From: Lineus longissimus
Lineage: Eukaryota; Nemertea; Pilidiophora; Heteronemertea; Lineidae
NCBI RefSeq assembly: GCF_910592395.1
Contig: NC_088308.1
Coordinates: forward strand, 10,617,001 to 10,681,000
DNA length: 64,000 nucleotides
Direction of reading: 5' to 3'
The stretch's first letter is position 1. Every line of letters starts with the position of its first letter. A program made the translations under genes and the position numbers. Of the stretch, positions 34,215 to 46,003 are shown one piece after another. Under the pieces are notes generated by a model. It was not told the DNA's origin, did not search any database, and worked only from the letters and a program-made list of their open reading frames with translations.

Positions 34215-34766
34215 GTAAGAAATCTATTATTATAGTATCTCTATATAAGCAGCCAGAGAATCGCTTTTGGTTGCCTTGAAAGACAAACACATCTTGATGA
34301 TGTATGCGACGCTTAGAAAACAATTACAACCAGAGCTAGTTCATTATATAAATCCGCACCCTGATCCAGGCCTACATATTGTAAGTGAGGTGGGTTAGGA
34401 CGTATCCAATCGACAAAGCGTCAAGGTGTGATTTAAAAAGAAATAAAAACAGAAAATAATGTTTTTCGTCATTTTGTCCGTCGTGCAGGTACAAACTAAA
34501 CTGTAAGTGCCCGTATCTGAACTTTCGCGACCACTTCTTCGCCTTCATCAGGCTCCGGACGGTTGCAAGAGGAGACAAGCGGCCACAAGCCTCAGAGAAA
34601 AACCTGTTTTCATGCATTTTTGGCCAGTAAGGATAAAAGAAGATATTCTGCCCCTCTCCGACCCAAAAACCCCAGCTACGGACCATATTTTGCTGTACAG
34701 GCACTATTTTTTGCTAAAAACATTTTCTCCTGTTCTCTTACTCTGTACCTCTCCTCTCGGTTTCAG

Positions 34767-34984
34767 TTCAGGGAAAATCACGAGTAGTTCGCCAGTGTGG
34801 AAGGGAGAAGGCTCCTCTGAAATGTGTCGACAGGGCTGGAACAAAGAACATTAAGATCAAATATTGCCATTGCCAAGGGGATTTCTGCAATGGTGTGAAC
34901 ACAGTGCATGGAAATTCACAGTGGAACAGGTTTTTGTCGATATTTTTCACAGGCTTGATATGTTTGGCAGTGCCATGTGTGTAG
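34767..34984 (+). CDS. Ly6/Quiver(Sleepless)-like GPI-anchored protein, exon 3 (second half and anchor signal)
   Basis: Codes residues 75-146. The acceptor is CCTCTCCTCTCGGTTTCAG| and phase 1 matches exon 2. R-V-V-R-Q-C-G (Cys85), Cys94, Y-C-H-C (108, 110) and D-F-C-N (115-116) complete the ten-cysteine Ly6 pattern with its terminal C-N. The tail after a short polar linker is hydrophobic (F-L-S-I-F-F-T-G-L-I-C-L-A-V) and ends the protein, which is the form of a GPI-attachment signal. The whole 146-residue protein therefore reads signal peptide, three-finger domain, anchor. Quiver relatives modulate ion channels and receptors at the cell surface in flies; no specific partner can be inferred here. 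Another Ly6 subfamily is possible. Confidence 0.85.
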
Positions 34985-36733
34985 GCAGAGATGTAACTTC
35001 AGGGATATTCAGATGGATGGTGAGTGTTGAGGACTTAACTTTGCGGAAGTTCTGGAAATCATTATCCTGAAAGCATGTAATCATCAGTTGCATAAGATAC
35101 GGTTAAACATACATCTTTAGGCACCATTGGACCTCCGAAATCGTGCGACAGGTTCTTTACCGCTTGTAATAGTGACTACATGTGGATACCAAACGTGTCC
35201 GTCACCGTGGAAATATGATAAATATACATTTACTTTGTGGCAGCTAAAGTCATCTGGTTAAAATTCTTTGTCCTTATTTCGAACGAAGCTGGAGGATGTA
35301 AATGTGATGGTTCAGTGCACCTTTCTCATCTTATTAGCATTGACCAAGGAGACGAAAACCAATAAAAGTACACTGGGTCGGATGCGTACAGGTTTTTTAT
35401 CGGTAATTAGATTAAGAAGGTTCTGTTCTAAACGGTATATCTCTTGTTCAATACTGAATCACGTATCGTGGCAACGGTTCAATGCTACATGTATCATGAG
35501 AATAACATCGTAGTGCATTTTTATCGATTATATACGAAATTAACCGGATTACACGTTGGTGGAAGAGACTAATGCCATGCCAATGGCAAGGTTGGCCTGC
35601 TGTGGATGCTCTTCTGAGGGGCTGATCAACTGGAGCTAAGACGAATCAAACCAAACTAAAGAAGCTCACGGCACTTTTAAACGGAAACGATACTTACAGA
35701 ATATGAGAAATCGGTGTACGATATCATGGATTCCGTTTCTCTGGATTCACCCTTCTACATGGCATTGTTATCATAAAGTTGCGCCTGCTGTCTATTGTCA
35801 TGGACCATAAGCCTATGGGAGACATTAGAAACCGTCACACCAAGATCGGTACCGGATCAGCAAAGATGAAATGTTGTGGCTCATCTTGTCCCATATAGTC
35901 CCATTAGATAAGGTAGCCCAGTACCAAACGGAAAGACAAAGTTCCGAGATGAGAACCAGTGATGAGCGCCATGTGAATTCGCTTCCTACAATGACTGCTC
36001 AATAACCAATCAGACTGGCTCAGTGAGCAATCGGATGCCTGCCATGATTGGGTTTCTTCCAGCTTGTAACCTATTCCATGATAGTTATCAAGGGTGATTC
36101 TTGCCAATGTCATTGTTAGGAATGTAGTGAGTAGAAGTGATAGTTATATGTGGCAATGAATTTTCACCACACACACACACACACACGTGCAGCTGAAAAG
36201 CAATTCTAGTTTTCTCTGTAAGTTAAAAAACGGGATGTTCCTTCCCCGTCATTCGTCCATTAGTCTCCGCAGATTGGTTCACACTGAATCACGTAGGGAT
36301 TATCAGCAGCACGATGTTCGTCCAGGCGTGGTGTTTAACATAGAGAAATCAGGCTTTCTGTATTTAGCGCAATCTTAAATTTACGCTAAGCGCAATGAAA
36401 TGGGGAAAACCCAAAAAGTTTATTTCTATGCCTACTCAGAAACACGATGAAATGCATGCAATCGGGACATCGGGAACGATGTCTACTACTTCCGGTTGGG
36501 GAGTATTCATTATTTGGCTCCAAGATAAAATCAATAAAGCCACAGAAAATGCTTTCGAAGTACACTTTCTGATAATAATTTCGAGCCCATAAGGGGAGGT
36601 TTTAGACAGATAGATAGATAGATATGATAAGGATACGTAGAATATCATTCTCCAAAGCAGACATGATCTTCAAGCTCATAGGTCACCGCCTCATCACACT
36701 ATTATCACTGCGCCGGAGTATAATAGTAAATCG
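34985..36733. other. 3' flank of the Ly6-like gene and intergenic DNA
   Basis: A candidate AATAAA lies at 35361-35366. A (CA)n run lies at about 36168-36186 and a (GATA)n run at about 36606-36626. No further gene recognised. Confidence 0.4.
35361..35366 (+). promoter_or_regulatory. candidate polyadenylation signal of the Ly6-like gene
   Basis: AATAAA 377 bases past the stop codon at 34982-34984. Confidence 0.35.
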
Positions 36734-37702
36734 ATAGGCGCTTATGGCAAGCTGTGTGTCCAATAATCAAGAAAACCTAGTTTTATTGAAGAAAACCTGG
36801 TTTTGTTCAGTGAAACTAGGTTTTTATGGAAAAAGCATAGGTTTATTATAAAAAACAAATTTTCTTGATCAAAAACCAAGTTTTTTGCAAGGAACTATGT
36901 TTTCAAAAATTAAACCTATATGCTTCTTCAATAAAAACCTAGTTTCGAAGAAGAAAACTTGGTTTAGTGGAATAGATCCAGGTTATATACTTGTCTTCAT
37001 CAAAACCTAGTTTTTATTGAAAAAGACCAGGTTATTTCTTATAAAAAATAGTTTTCAATCCATATGCTAGAAAACATAGTATTTTTACCTCGTCTCCACA
37101 GCGGGGCACACATGGTTCGTCTGGGAGAGAGGATGGGTTGGATATCAGGAGCTTTCATTACTCCACATGCGCAATGAAACAAAATGCATGTCAAGTTTAT
37201 ACGTTGTATGTTGAATTATAACATCATTCTTATAAATCAATCATCCTTTGAAATCGAATTTGGAAAATGTTACCTTGAGAAGCAGCAGAACAAAAGTACC
37301 AAAGGCTCCTGCGCATGGCCCCCTGCGCATGCTCGGATCCTGGACAACCCGGGTAAATCGAACCTCGATTAGTTTCATGGAAGAAAACCATGTTTTTTTT
37401 CAATGAAACTAGGTTTTTATTGAAGAAAACCTGGTTTTCTTCCATAGAACTAGGTTATATTGAAGAAAACATAGTTTTTATCTTTTTTTAAACTTAGTTT
37501 TCTTGAAAGAAAACCTAGTTTTCTTCCATATAACCTAGTGGTATAGAAGAAAACCATGTTTTCTTCAATATAAACCTAGTTTCATTGAAAAAAACCAGAT
37601 TTTCTTCCATAAAACGAAGTGTTAAAAGAAAAAAAACCAGGTTTTCTTCAATAAAACTAGGTTTTCTTAATTATTGGACACACGGCTTGCAATAGGCGCT
37701 AT
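36734..37702. mobile_element. ~970-bp foldback element built from a 20-bp-period near-palindrome
   Basis: The outer arms match as inverted repeats over 60 or more bases: GGCAAGCTGTGTGTCCAATA near 36746, mirrored at about 37672-37692. Inside both arms, GAAAACCTAGTTTTC-like near-palindromes recur; those at 36771, 36791, 36811 and 36831 are spaced exactly 20 bp. I count roughly 20-25 recognisable copies. The central ~300 bp (37075-37370) is ordinary, GC-richer sequence. No coding capacity for a transposase. Confidence 0.8.
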
Positions 37703-40479
37703 CTATGAGATGATAATATTATAACTACCCTGGTTCCCTGTCCCGTTTATACTTTTTCCATGTAATTTTTAGTGACAGAAAATAATAATATTGCTCCCGA
37801 GGCGTAATTTACGCTAAATAGGCGTAATATTGCGCTAAATACAATAAGCCGAGAAATCATGTATTTTTCCAGGTGTCACGCAGCCGCCAATGCAAATGCC
37901 AACTCTGTACCCCTTTATCGGCCTGGTAAGGTGGTCGATACTTTAGTAGTCCTTTTGGACTATTTCTATGGTCTGCATTCAACACTTAATGCACAGAGGA
38001 CAAAAAATGAAAATGTCAGCACTATTCCCAAAATCGTTCATTGATCACAAGTATAACTTTCTACATAAAATGATAGGTCGACAAATATTTTTCTTATCTA
38101 CAAAAATCCAGCAGGTCGAAAAAAAAATTTGTTAGCTCTGAATTCGACACTAGATTAGTGGTGATTCCTAACGGGTCTAACCGATTTAGCATATAACGCT
38201 GCATCATGATCTCACATCAAATATTAACAAACGGACACGTAAGGAATTGAGGCCATCGACCCCCCCCCCCATTAAAGCTGTCTCGTGGGGGTCGATGTTA
38301 TAGACAGTGTATTGGGTTTGGCCGGACTTCTTTTAACTGCGGGGTAAAGGGCAAAATAACGTAATGAGGACTGATTCCGCTACAGCGAAAAAACCGCCGC
38401 GTCTTGCCGTTTACGGAAGGATATAAAAAGCAAAAAATATAAAATTCAGGCGGCAAGCTTTTTCAGTGGAATCAGTCCATTAGTGTTAATCTTAGCCTAA
38501 TATAACCGAAGCCTGCTCTGGGACATACATGTGTACGACCTCAGCGCATCAAGCGTACTTCCTGTCCAAGCAAAAATATGCTTAACTGCAAGTAGATCGT
38601 ACTGTTGAGTTTGAAGTAGTTAGATATTGTAATGTACAACATTGTTATGAAACAATATGTGCACGTCCCAAAGCCTCCGCATACACTGTATGCTTGCGTC
38701 ACGAAACAACATGTAGGTAACGATGTCTCCAGCGTCACGTGTCGCTAATATGTTGCAACATATCAACTCTGTTGTGGTTTGATAAGGTGATTCTAAGCCT
38801 AAAATCCATCTGATTCATTATTTCTTCCGCCAGTAATTTTGGAATTTCGGAAACTTTAAATAATGAAATAATGTATCACTGCACCGTCTTAGTTAATACT
38901 CAAAACTCGCCTATCTAAGACCAGTTCATTATTTTGAGGCATGACCTTCCCCAGTATCATATGCTCAGGCCACGATTCCTTCATACTGATTGGCTCACAC
39001 TAACATGTTCTTCAGGTTGTGGTCGGTTAATGGACAGTGGTTGGCATTGGGAATGAACTGATCACTTGTGACCTAACCACTTATAATTCTCAGTGGTTAT
39101 GGTGTGGTCAATCAGCTTCCCTGTCTTTTAACCTACTGACAACGAATCTTCAATAAAAGAAATTGCATTGATAATAAAGTGAAATTCTTAATGGCCTGCC
39201 ATTCTGAACTTTTACTATGAAATTGATGCAAAGGCGAAAGGCATTACCATTGAAACATTTGGTGTCACCCAGGCACCCATTGTCCACCCCATTGAACAAT
39301 GTCAAATGGCATCTAACGACAATCCACATATTATCTAACGGGGTTCGGCTTGCAAATCCAGAAGCTGTCTTAGATCAGTCTAGAGTATTACACACAGTCA
39401 TTGAGAGCTCATGCGAAGAGAAATTACACGATCAAATGTCATTCTTGTGTCTCGTACAGAAAGCATCTGCACCAGAACCCCTCATGCCCATTCTGGCGTT
39501 ACCATGGAGACGTAAACTGATAAATATGACAAGCGCATCTAATTCACTGGCCTTGCTGCCTCATGCGTGGGCAATGTATATATATACATGTATATATCTC
39601 CCGTATAAGACAGGACGCCTTGCGAGTGGTATTATTTAGACCTCAACACGATGACCCGCTCATTGACGTTCACATTTTCTGTCACATCTAGAACCCCCTC
39701 TCCACACAAGACCTCTGTGATCTCCCAACTGAGCCAGCCCGTCATTTTAGTCTCCAGACATTTTCCATTAAACTCTCTTTATATACAGGGTAAAGCTAAG
39801 CGTGAAATTTTCGCAAAAGGCTAACATTTGGCGAATTTGCTTAATGTCGCCTGGCGAAAGACTAAATATTGCCTGCGCTGCCGAAATTTAATGGTTTATG
39901 CATTAGGGTTAACACCTTTAAAAGGGTTCATCTTTGAAAATCGCAGAATTAAAGGCTCGCAAAAATCTCGCCGGCAGTTTACGTTGAGGTACCGTAATGT
40001 TATGACATTTATGGCGAAGGGAAAATCTGTTTCAATGGTGATGCTATCTATTAACAAAGATAGGAATCTCTTGTCCGACGACTATCCATGGATGTAAACG
40101 AAAGAGTAATAATGTATACCACCGATTCTCTGATTTTCAAAGGCCAATTACGCTCCTCAATATCGTTTGACAAGTGGCGATTATGAAATTTTAGATTCGA
40201 CTTGAGATTCTTTAATTACTGAGTGCATAAACAGTAAGGCAAGGATCGTATATGCGAGTTGTCGTAATTTCTACATCTCGTCGAGCTATATTTACGAGTT
40301 GCCTGTCGATTTAGCTACGATGTATACGTCTTTCAAAAAATAAGTTTGCGCAAAAAGCGCACCTCGGCGCATATCGTTGTTAAAATCAAAAATTATTTCC
40401 CAACATGCTCTGTTAATTGTCTAGATACTAGGTGAAAATCGGTGAGATTTCAGATGTCCAACGTTTTTATGCTGTAGCC
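37703..40479. other. intergenic DNA, no gene recognised
   Basis: A 140-codon open frame at 39217-39639 has no recognisable domain or splice context. A C-homopolymer flanked by inverted GGTCGAT/ATCGACC words at about 38250-38305 belongs with the hairpin family at 43221-43351. Confidence 0.35.
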
Positions 40480-41422
40480 AAGGAGGATACCGCGGTGACG
40501 TCACGGCTTTTCCAAGATGGCGCTGCATATTGTAAACAAACTCGATCCACGGCCAAGGGAAAATCAAGTCATCAAATAAAGTTAGATTTTTCGCATCAAA
40601 TCAGAGTTATTAGGATTTTTCTACTAAGAAATAAGTCTTCAAACAATAGGTTATCATTTGATTAATGAAAAGTGCTGTTTTGATGGGGAAAAATAGGGTT
40701 TTTAAAACCAAATAGCCGGGCACCGATCTTCCAAAATTAGCGATGGTTTCAAAACAGTCTCCCAGATATGGGGCAATCTCTTCATTATCATAATGGGATT
40801 TGGAGGCATGTTTACAGATTTTACAAGTTCGAGACCTGTAGGACCTAAAACTCGCATAGATCCCCATAGATCTCCTCTATTTGTCGAGTTAGCGCCCCTG
40901 TAAGATCATGCATTTTCGGACACTAGAACGAAATCTTCCTGCGGATATCGCGGTTTCGGTGATGATTTAGGGAGAAATTGACTGTTCTTAGAGTTGTATG
41001 GGACACAAATGAGTTCATACTTCATGAATACATGAATATATTTTGATATGGGCGGGCTTCTAAGTCAAAACAATAACAAACTCAACTGCATCTCTACCGT
41101 GTATCGCGTAGTGCATTGTCTAGTGTATTTCGTAGTGTATTTTAGCGGAACCATTATTTCCGCACTTTGGCCACGCTAAACGTCTTTTTTATTCGTGGAA
41201 GTTAATCTGCTCTGTAAATTTTATTTTACGCAGGAAGAATCCATACTAGGTATTGCAATATTTAATGTCTATTGGTGTTTTTGTGTACAGGAGCGCACCA
41301 GACAGTGAGGCGTGGAGATGCGTTCAGTGCTGGTGCTGTCAGTAGACTGAATCTGATTGGCCATAGCGATCAGTAATATGGGTCGTGATCACGTGATGTG
41401 ACGTCACCGCGGTATCCTCCTT
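40480..41422. mobile_element. 943-bp element with perfect 25-bp terminal inverted repeats
   Basis: AAGGAGGATACCGCGGTGAC followed by GTCAC at 40480-40504 is the exact reverse complement of 41398-41422. Each end includes a CRE-like TGACGTCA. The interior has no transposase frame. Target duplications are not obvious; a TGTAGC word occurs near both ends. Confidence 0.8.
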
Positions 41423-43220
41423 GTGATGTAGCTTACATTTTGGGTATCCGGCCATACATATATGCCGGCACAGCTTAATTAAGAAAATCGGGCCATCGCC
41501 CGCAAATTCGACTATGCCAGTTTTCTGGCATCATAGCCGTAAACTTAATGGGGCGATAGCCCGATGACGACAACTCGTACTCATAGGATCCTTGATTAAC
41601 TGAGATATCTCCGCTAAGATAATGCGCGTCGGCGGAGAACAGAGGCACGGATTCGCCGCCAGGTTTTGAGGTATGGGCTTGATGGAAAAAGTACAAAAAT
41701 ATTCAATTCGGTTGTCATAGAAATCCGCAAAGAACTTCGCAAGATTCTTCTCTGCATTTCATTCATCGAGTACGACGGCCATCGGATCTAAAAATCAAAC
41801 TGTGGTTGGACTGAAGGAATGCTCGTCTGTGACTGTAATAACTTATGAACTGTTGTCTGTTACATGATGTTAACGTTGTTATTTCGTACTATGAAACGTA
41901 CTGAAATTGTTTAGGTGCCTATACAATTTTTACAGCCATGTACAATGAATGTATACGTATAATGATAATATAATAATAGAATGCAATAAATTGTAAATCA
42001 CGTTAAGTATCTTGTAGAGTTATTGTCTTCATTGACATTGGTTGCTTCATTCGGCCAAACGATTAAAATCGATGTTGCTAATTATGTTATTCACAAATTA
42101 GGCATACATGCACATATATTCGGCCAATATGAATAGATGGTGTTGTCCACACTTCATGGGGAAGTCGAAAGGTGTTTTTCGCGCACATTCGCGTTTGGAG
42201 AAGGGTGTGTGTATTCATCATTCGCTGAATATTGGTAGGTTTTGATTCATCATACGGCCGACACGGACAACTCGTTGAGAGCTGAAACAAGTAAGTAAGT
42301 CATTCCCATCGAGTGTTTCTTTTAACCCGTCGAACTCATAACCACCTATTCCCTATATATTTTGCCCGTTGTTCGATTACTAAAACTTTTGTCGATGAGG
42401 TTTTTAACTAAAAATTCCCATATAGGGTAGGGAAAATGTAAAACAGAAAACAGAAAAAGGCATGGTAAAAAGAGAGGTCGGTAATATAACAACGGATAAT
42501 GTTTGAAATTATTCTCGTCAATGAATGGTTCATTACTGTATGATTGACTGCGATAAGACCTTTTTCAGCCATACAACCTAAATTGTATGCATCGAAGGTT
42601 AATTTGACCGAAGGTTAGATTCAATGAGGCCTTAAAAACATCAATGCATTGGCATAAGCCGTTTGCTGCCAAAGTTTGACAGTTCAGACCGAAGTAAATA
42701 ATATGAGGTACCTGAGGGGTCTGGGTTTTGAAATGATTTAACAGTGTGGTAGGAAAGTCTGTAATAAAAGTCTAGGAAAAAAGGATTAATATGTTGTTAT
42801 GCACTTCAATCTCTGTTGGGTCTAATAGAACCATACCTCAATCGGTAACCTTACAATTGGGTAGGACTGACATTTTCCAGGGGGGGGGGGGGGGGGGCAC
42901 TTAATGTTGTTCGACAAATTCTCGATACAGGGTGGGGCAAAATATATTGAGTTGAGAGATGAATCAACGATTGCGCAATAACCTGCGCGAACCGGGACCG
43001 GAAGCCTATGACCTGATTATTCTTACGTCCCGCTTATATCAGACCCGCTTCATCCCGATCATCATCTACTGCAATCTATGGCCAGTGTACGCAGTCCTCG
43101 AACTTGACTTCTTGCCTCCTCCTTACGCTTGACCATGCGTAATTTCCATTACGTTTATTTTCCCTTGCTAGTTTAGGCCTATCGACTCCAATGAAGGACA
43201 CATTATCCGAAATTCACATT
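41423..43220. other. upstream region of the propeller-enzyme gene
   Basis: No coding exon recognised. A consensus donor, AAACAA|GTAAGT, at 42290/42291 could end an untranslated first exon joined to the acceptor at 43508. A G-homopolymer lies near 42881-42897. Confidence 0.35.
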
Positions 43221-43351
43221 GTTCTACTGTGAAGACTTATCGGGGCAAATCTTGATAGTATCGACCCCCCCCCCCCCCCCAATGATAGGTGTCTTGCGGG
43301 GATTGATTTCATCAAGATCTTCCCTGATAATCCTTGCTAAGACAGTAGAAC
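43221..43351. mobile_element. 131-bp hairpin element with C-homopolymer
   Basis: GTTCTACTGT and TTATCGGGGCAAATCTTGAT on the left are mirrored by ATCAAGATCTTCCCTGATAA and ACAGTAGAAC on the right. The left arm is followed by a run of about 16 C. Related fragments lie near 15043-15115 and 38250-38305. Confidence 0.65.
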
Positions 43352-43550
43352 AAAGGAAATTAAGACCTATGTCGAGCATTCTTTGTTTAAAAACAATAGA
43401 CCGTGTATGGGAGTAGACCTGAATGCGAGGTAATCAGGGCAATAACGTAATGTACATATGTACCAAGAAAACCTGAAAGTTTATCATAATCATTTCCTTC
43501 TTTTTCAGAAACCAGAGGCGTTAACAATCCCTCCGCGGCCCGAAAAGACC

Positions 43551-43750
43551 ATGCCACTACTTCAGCGTCCACACCCGTGCCTAATTTGTGTCTATGTCCT
43601 TATACTCTTGGTCATTTTCGGTATAACCTGCTGGACGAGCCAACTTCACCAGACGCAAATCGTGAAAACACATGACCAACGTTCCAGGGGTGACGTTATG
43701 AATTTGACGATTCACATGTTGAGGAAGCAGCGCAATGTTTTACGAAAAAG
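43551..43750 (+). CDS. type II membrane propeller enzyme, exon 1 (cytoplasmic tail, signal anchor, stem)
   Basis: Codes residues 1-66 plus two bases of 67. After P-L-L-Q-R-P-H-P comes a single hydrophobic helix (C-L-I-C-V-Y-V-L-I-L-L-V-I-F-G-I-T-C-W, about residues 10-28), then a polar stem with N-L-T. This is the usual N-terminus of Golgi type II enzymes. An acceptor, CCTTCTTTTTCAG|, at 43508 opens the exon, leaving about 42 bases before the ATG. The donor AAAAAG|GTCAGA is weaker than consensus but its phase 2 matches exon 2 exactly, giving an Arg codon at the junction. Confidence 0.75.
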
Positions 43751-43775
43751 GTCAGAAAAATAAGAGATACCCAAC

Positions 43776-44110
43776 ATTTAAAGCTGGGTGAAATATACTT
43801 TCCGAGTAAGGCCGAAGCTGAGCACCCGGGAATGTTGTTGATGTGCGTGTATAATTTGGATCTCATAATGAATCTATCATAAGCCATACCCGGCCCCCAG
43901 TGCACAACCGGGAGAGAGGATGCTTCTCGGCAGGCATCATGTGGTCAATCTGAAATCAGTAAATAAGACGTCTGGACTGTAACTACCGAACCCGACTCAA
44001 TCACTTGCCTCTTCGTCACGAAAGGACTCATCTAAAACATGGGTGTGCAAAGATGGCATTTTGTAGCTGTGAAAATAATTAACACCAACATTTCACTCTT
44101 TGGTCTATAA
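43776..44110 (+). repeat. dispersed ~350-bp repeat, copy 2 (in the enzyme gene's intron)
   Basis: Colinear with 15730-16080, starting ATTTAAAGCTGGGTGAAATA. More diverged than a recent insertion would be. Confidence 0.6.
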
Positions 44111-44754
44111 TTAGGTCGATCAGTCTCGAAAAACATTCTTGATATAGTTTTTTGTGCTGTAACTTGCTTATCCCAATTGTCACTTCTATGAGATTGATCT
44201 CACTTCTGGGTAGACCTCGTCCCCCATACGTCTTGACACAAATTGTCGGATCAACTGATACCCATTTCTGGCGTGATTTGGTAATTTGTGTCAAGGCCCA
44301 CCAAATTCTCCACTTCGTCTAAAATATCGGGTAGGCAAAAAGAAACGTGTCAAGCTTGAAGGTCCACACAGTTTCCTAAAAAAAAGTTGAATGACATTTG
44401 GAACAAAATATTAAAAAAATCCGATTGTACAAAGGCGCTCTGAATAAGAATTTCAACATTGCCATTGTGTACATGTAGATAGATATACAAATGTCAAGAA
44501 TACCAAGTTTCAGCAAATTTGTCTGCAAGATATCTTCACTACGGCATTGCGTATTACAGCATTTCTGTTTTCCTGGATGAGCCACCAGTAAATCTGAACC
44601 GTCTTGAAAATTAATCTCTCTTTCCGGCAGTCCATTTTTAAACCAGTATTTTTTGTTTTTTTACCGTAGGAAAAGTAGAGTGACTCTTGAACTTCTTCCC
44701 CATGTCCATTAGAATTCTCTCATCTAAGGCGTCGAATTGAACATCTAATTTCAG

Positions 44755-46003
44755 GGTCCGTAGGATGATTAAGAAACAAGAAACGCAAGAAACCACACCT
44801 CGATATGTACTAGGTGAAAAGTCAAGGGGAGATATGATCGTAAGTTCTGATTTAGGCGGTGGGTTCTTCGCAGCCAATAACAAGGTCGTCATAATCAAAT
44901 CACGTATTTTTACGTCAGTTATACACTCATTTTCGAAGGAAACGGAAGACACTATATCAAAAATGTTCGAGGATCCGGTTGGGGAGATCAAATATTATGC
45001 AACGGGTCCTGCCATTTCTTGGTATAAAAACGAACTCGTTTTAGTTCAACGCGTATGGGATCCGACATACGAGACAAAGTTTATTGGAAACATCGAATCG
45101 GTCAACACGTGGCCGGAAAATTACTTTTTCACTCAGAGGTTTGATGATCTGTACGAATCGAAGGGGAATGGACGTCTCCTAGGTATCCCATTTACCAGCA
45201 ACTGCCGCTTTGAGAAGCTTCCGTTGTACAGAACTGATGGTCCTATGGACCCGCGTCTTTTCACCCTCGACGACCGATTGTTTATCTTGTTCCATATGTG
45301 GAAGTTCGGCCGGGATGGCTACACGGAGGGCAGGATGCACGTCTGGGACTACGAAGAAAATCGAATCGCTAAATTTGAAATCGACGGCGTCAAAATGATG
45401 GTGACGGAAATAAACTGGGTTCCTTTAGACGTCAATGGAACTCTCTACTTCGTCTACAGTTTTGATCCTTTAAAGATTTTAAAGTGCAGCCTTATCGGGC
45501 GGTGCCATTTTGCTTACCAAGCAATGGGTGCGGAAAACTTCGGGTTTGACCCAAAGCGGGATCACCTCCGCGGTGGTACCCCGTTCGTGATATATAAATG
45601 GCCGTATTACATCAGTGTTGCCCACTCTCAACTCGTGTTTGGTGAAAATAAGACGCTGTTTTATGAGTCCGAGTTTGTCCTTCTATGCGTGTTTCCGGAA
45701 TTTCGAATTGTTTATGTAAGCGACCCTATTCCAATTCACCAGCAATTATTGGACACCGTGGAAATCGTTCGTGCGCATACTATCACCAGACCCTTCATTT
45801 TCCCATTGGGCATCATCGTTTGGTCTGATGACGTCATAGATATGAGTGCTCACGTGAACGATCATAATGGTTACGTCATAAGGTTTCATGGAATGGAGAA
45901 GATACTACCCAGAGTGATTGCCTATGACAGACGGAACCCAGGACGACCAGCTTCACCTATACGCCAAGTACAAGACTATGTTGAGAGCAGCTTTAAATTA
46001 TGA
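44755..46003 (+). CDS. GH130-like five-bladed beta-propeller protein, probable Golgi glycan enzyme, exon 2
   Basis: Codes residues 67-482. The acceptor ATCTAATTTCAG| joins in phase 2 to exon 1. The domain shows ordered blade motifs seen in the GH43/GH32/GH130-type propeller superfamily: W-Y-K-N-E-L-V-L-V-Q-R (residues 156-166), P-M-D-P-R-L-F (230-236, compare E-D-P-R of GH130 phosphorylases and related transferases), I-N-W-V-P-L (286-291) with L-Y-F-V-Y-S-F-D-P, and L-R-G-G-T-P-F (338-344) followed by V-A-H-S (355-358). The position equivalent to the family's Glu before D-P-R is Met, so catalysis may differ. Assignment is by motif memory, not alignment. A glycosyltransferase or glycoside phosphorylase role in the secretory pathway is inferred from the fold and the signal anchor. 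The stop is TGA at 46001-46003. Confidence 0.8.

Noticed and set aside
39217-39639. 140-codon plus-strand open frame
   Set aside because: No domain, no splice or promoter context and no repeated occurrence.
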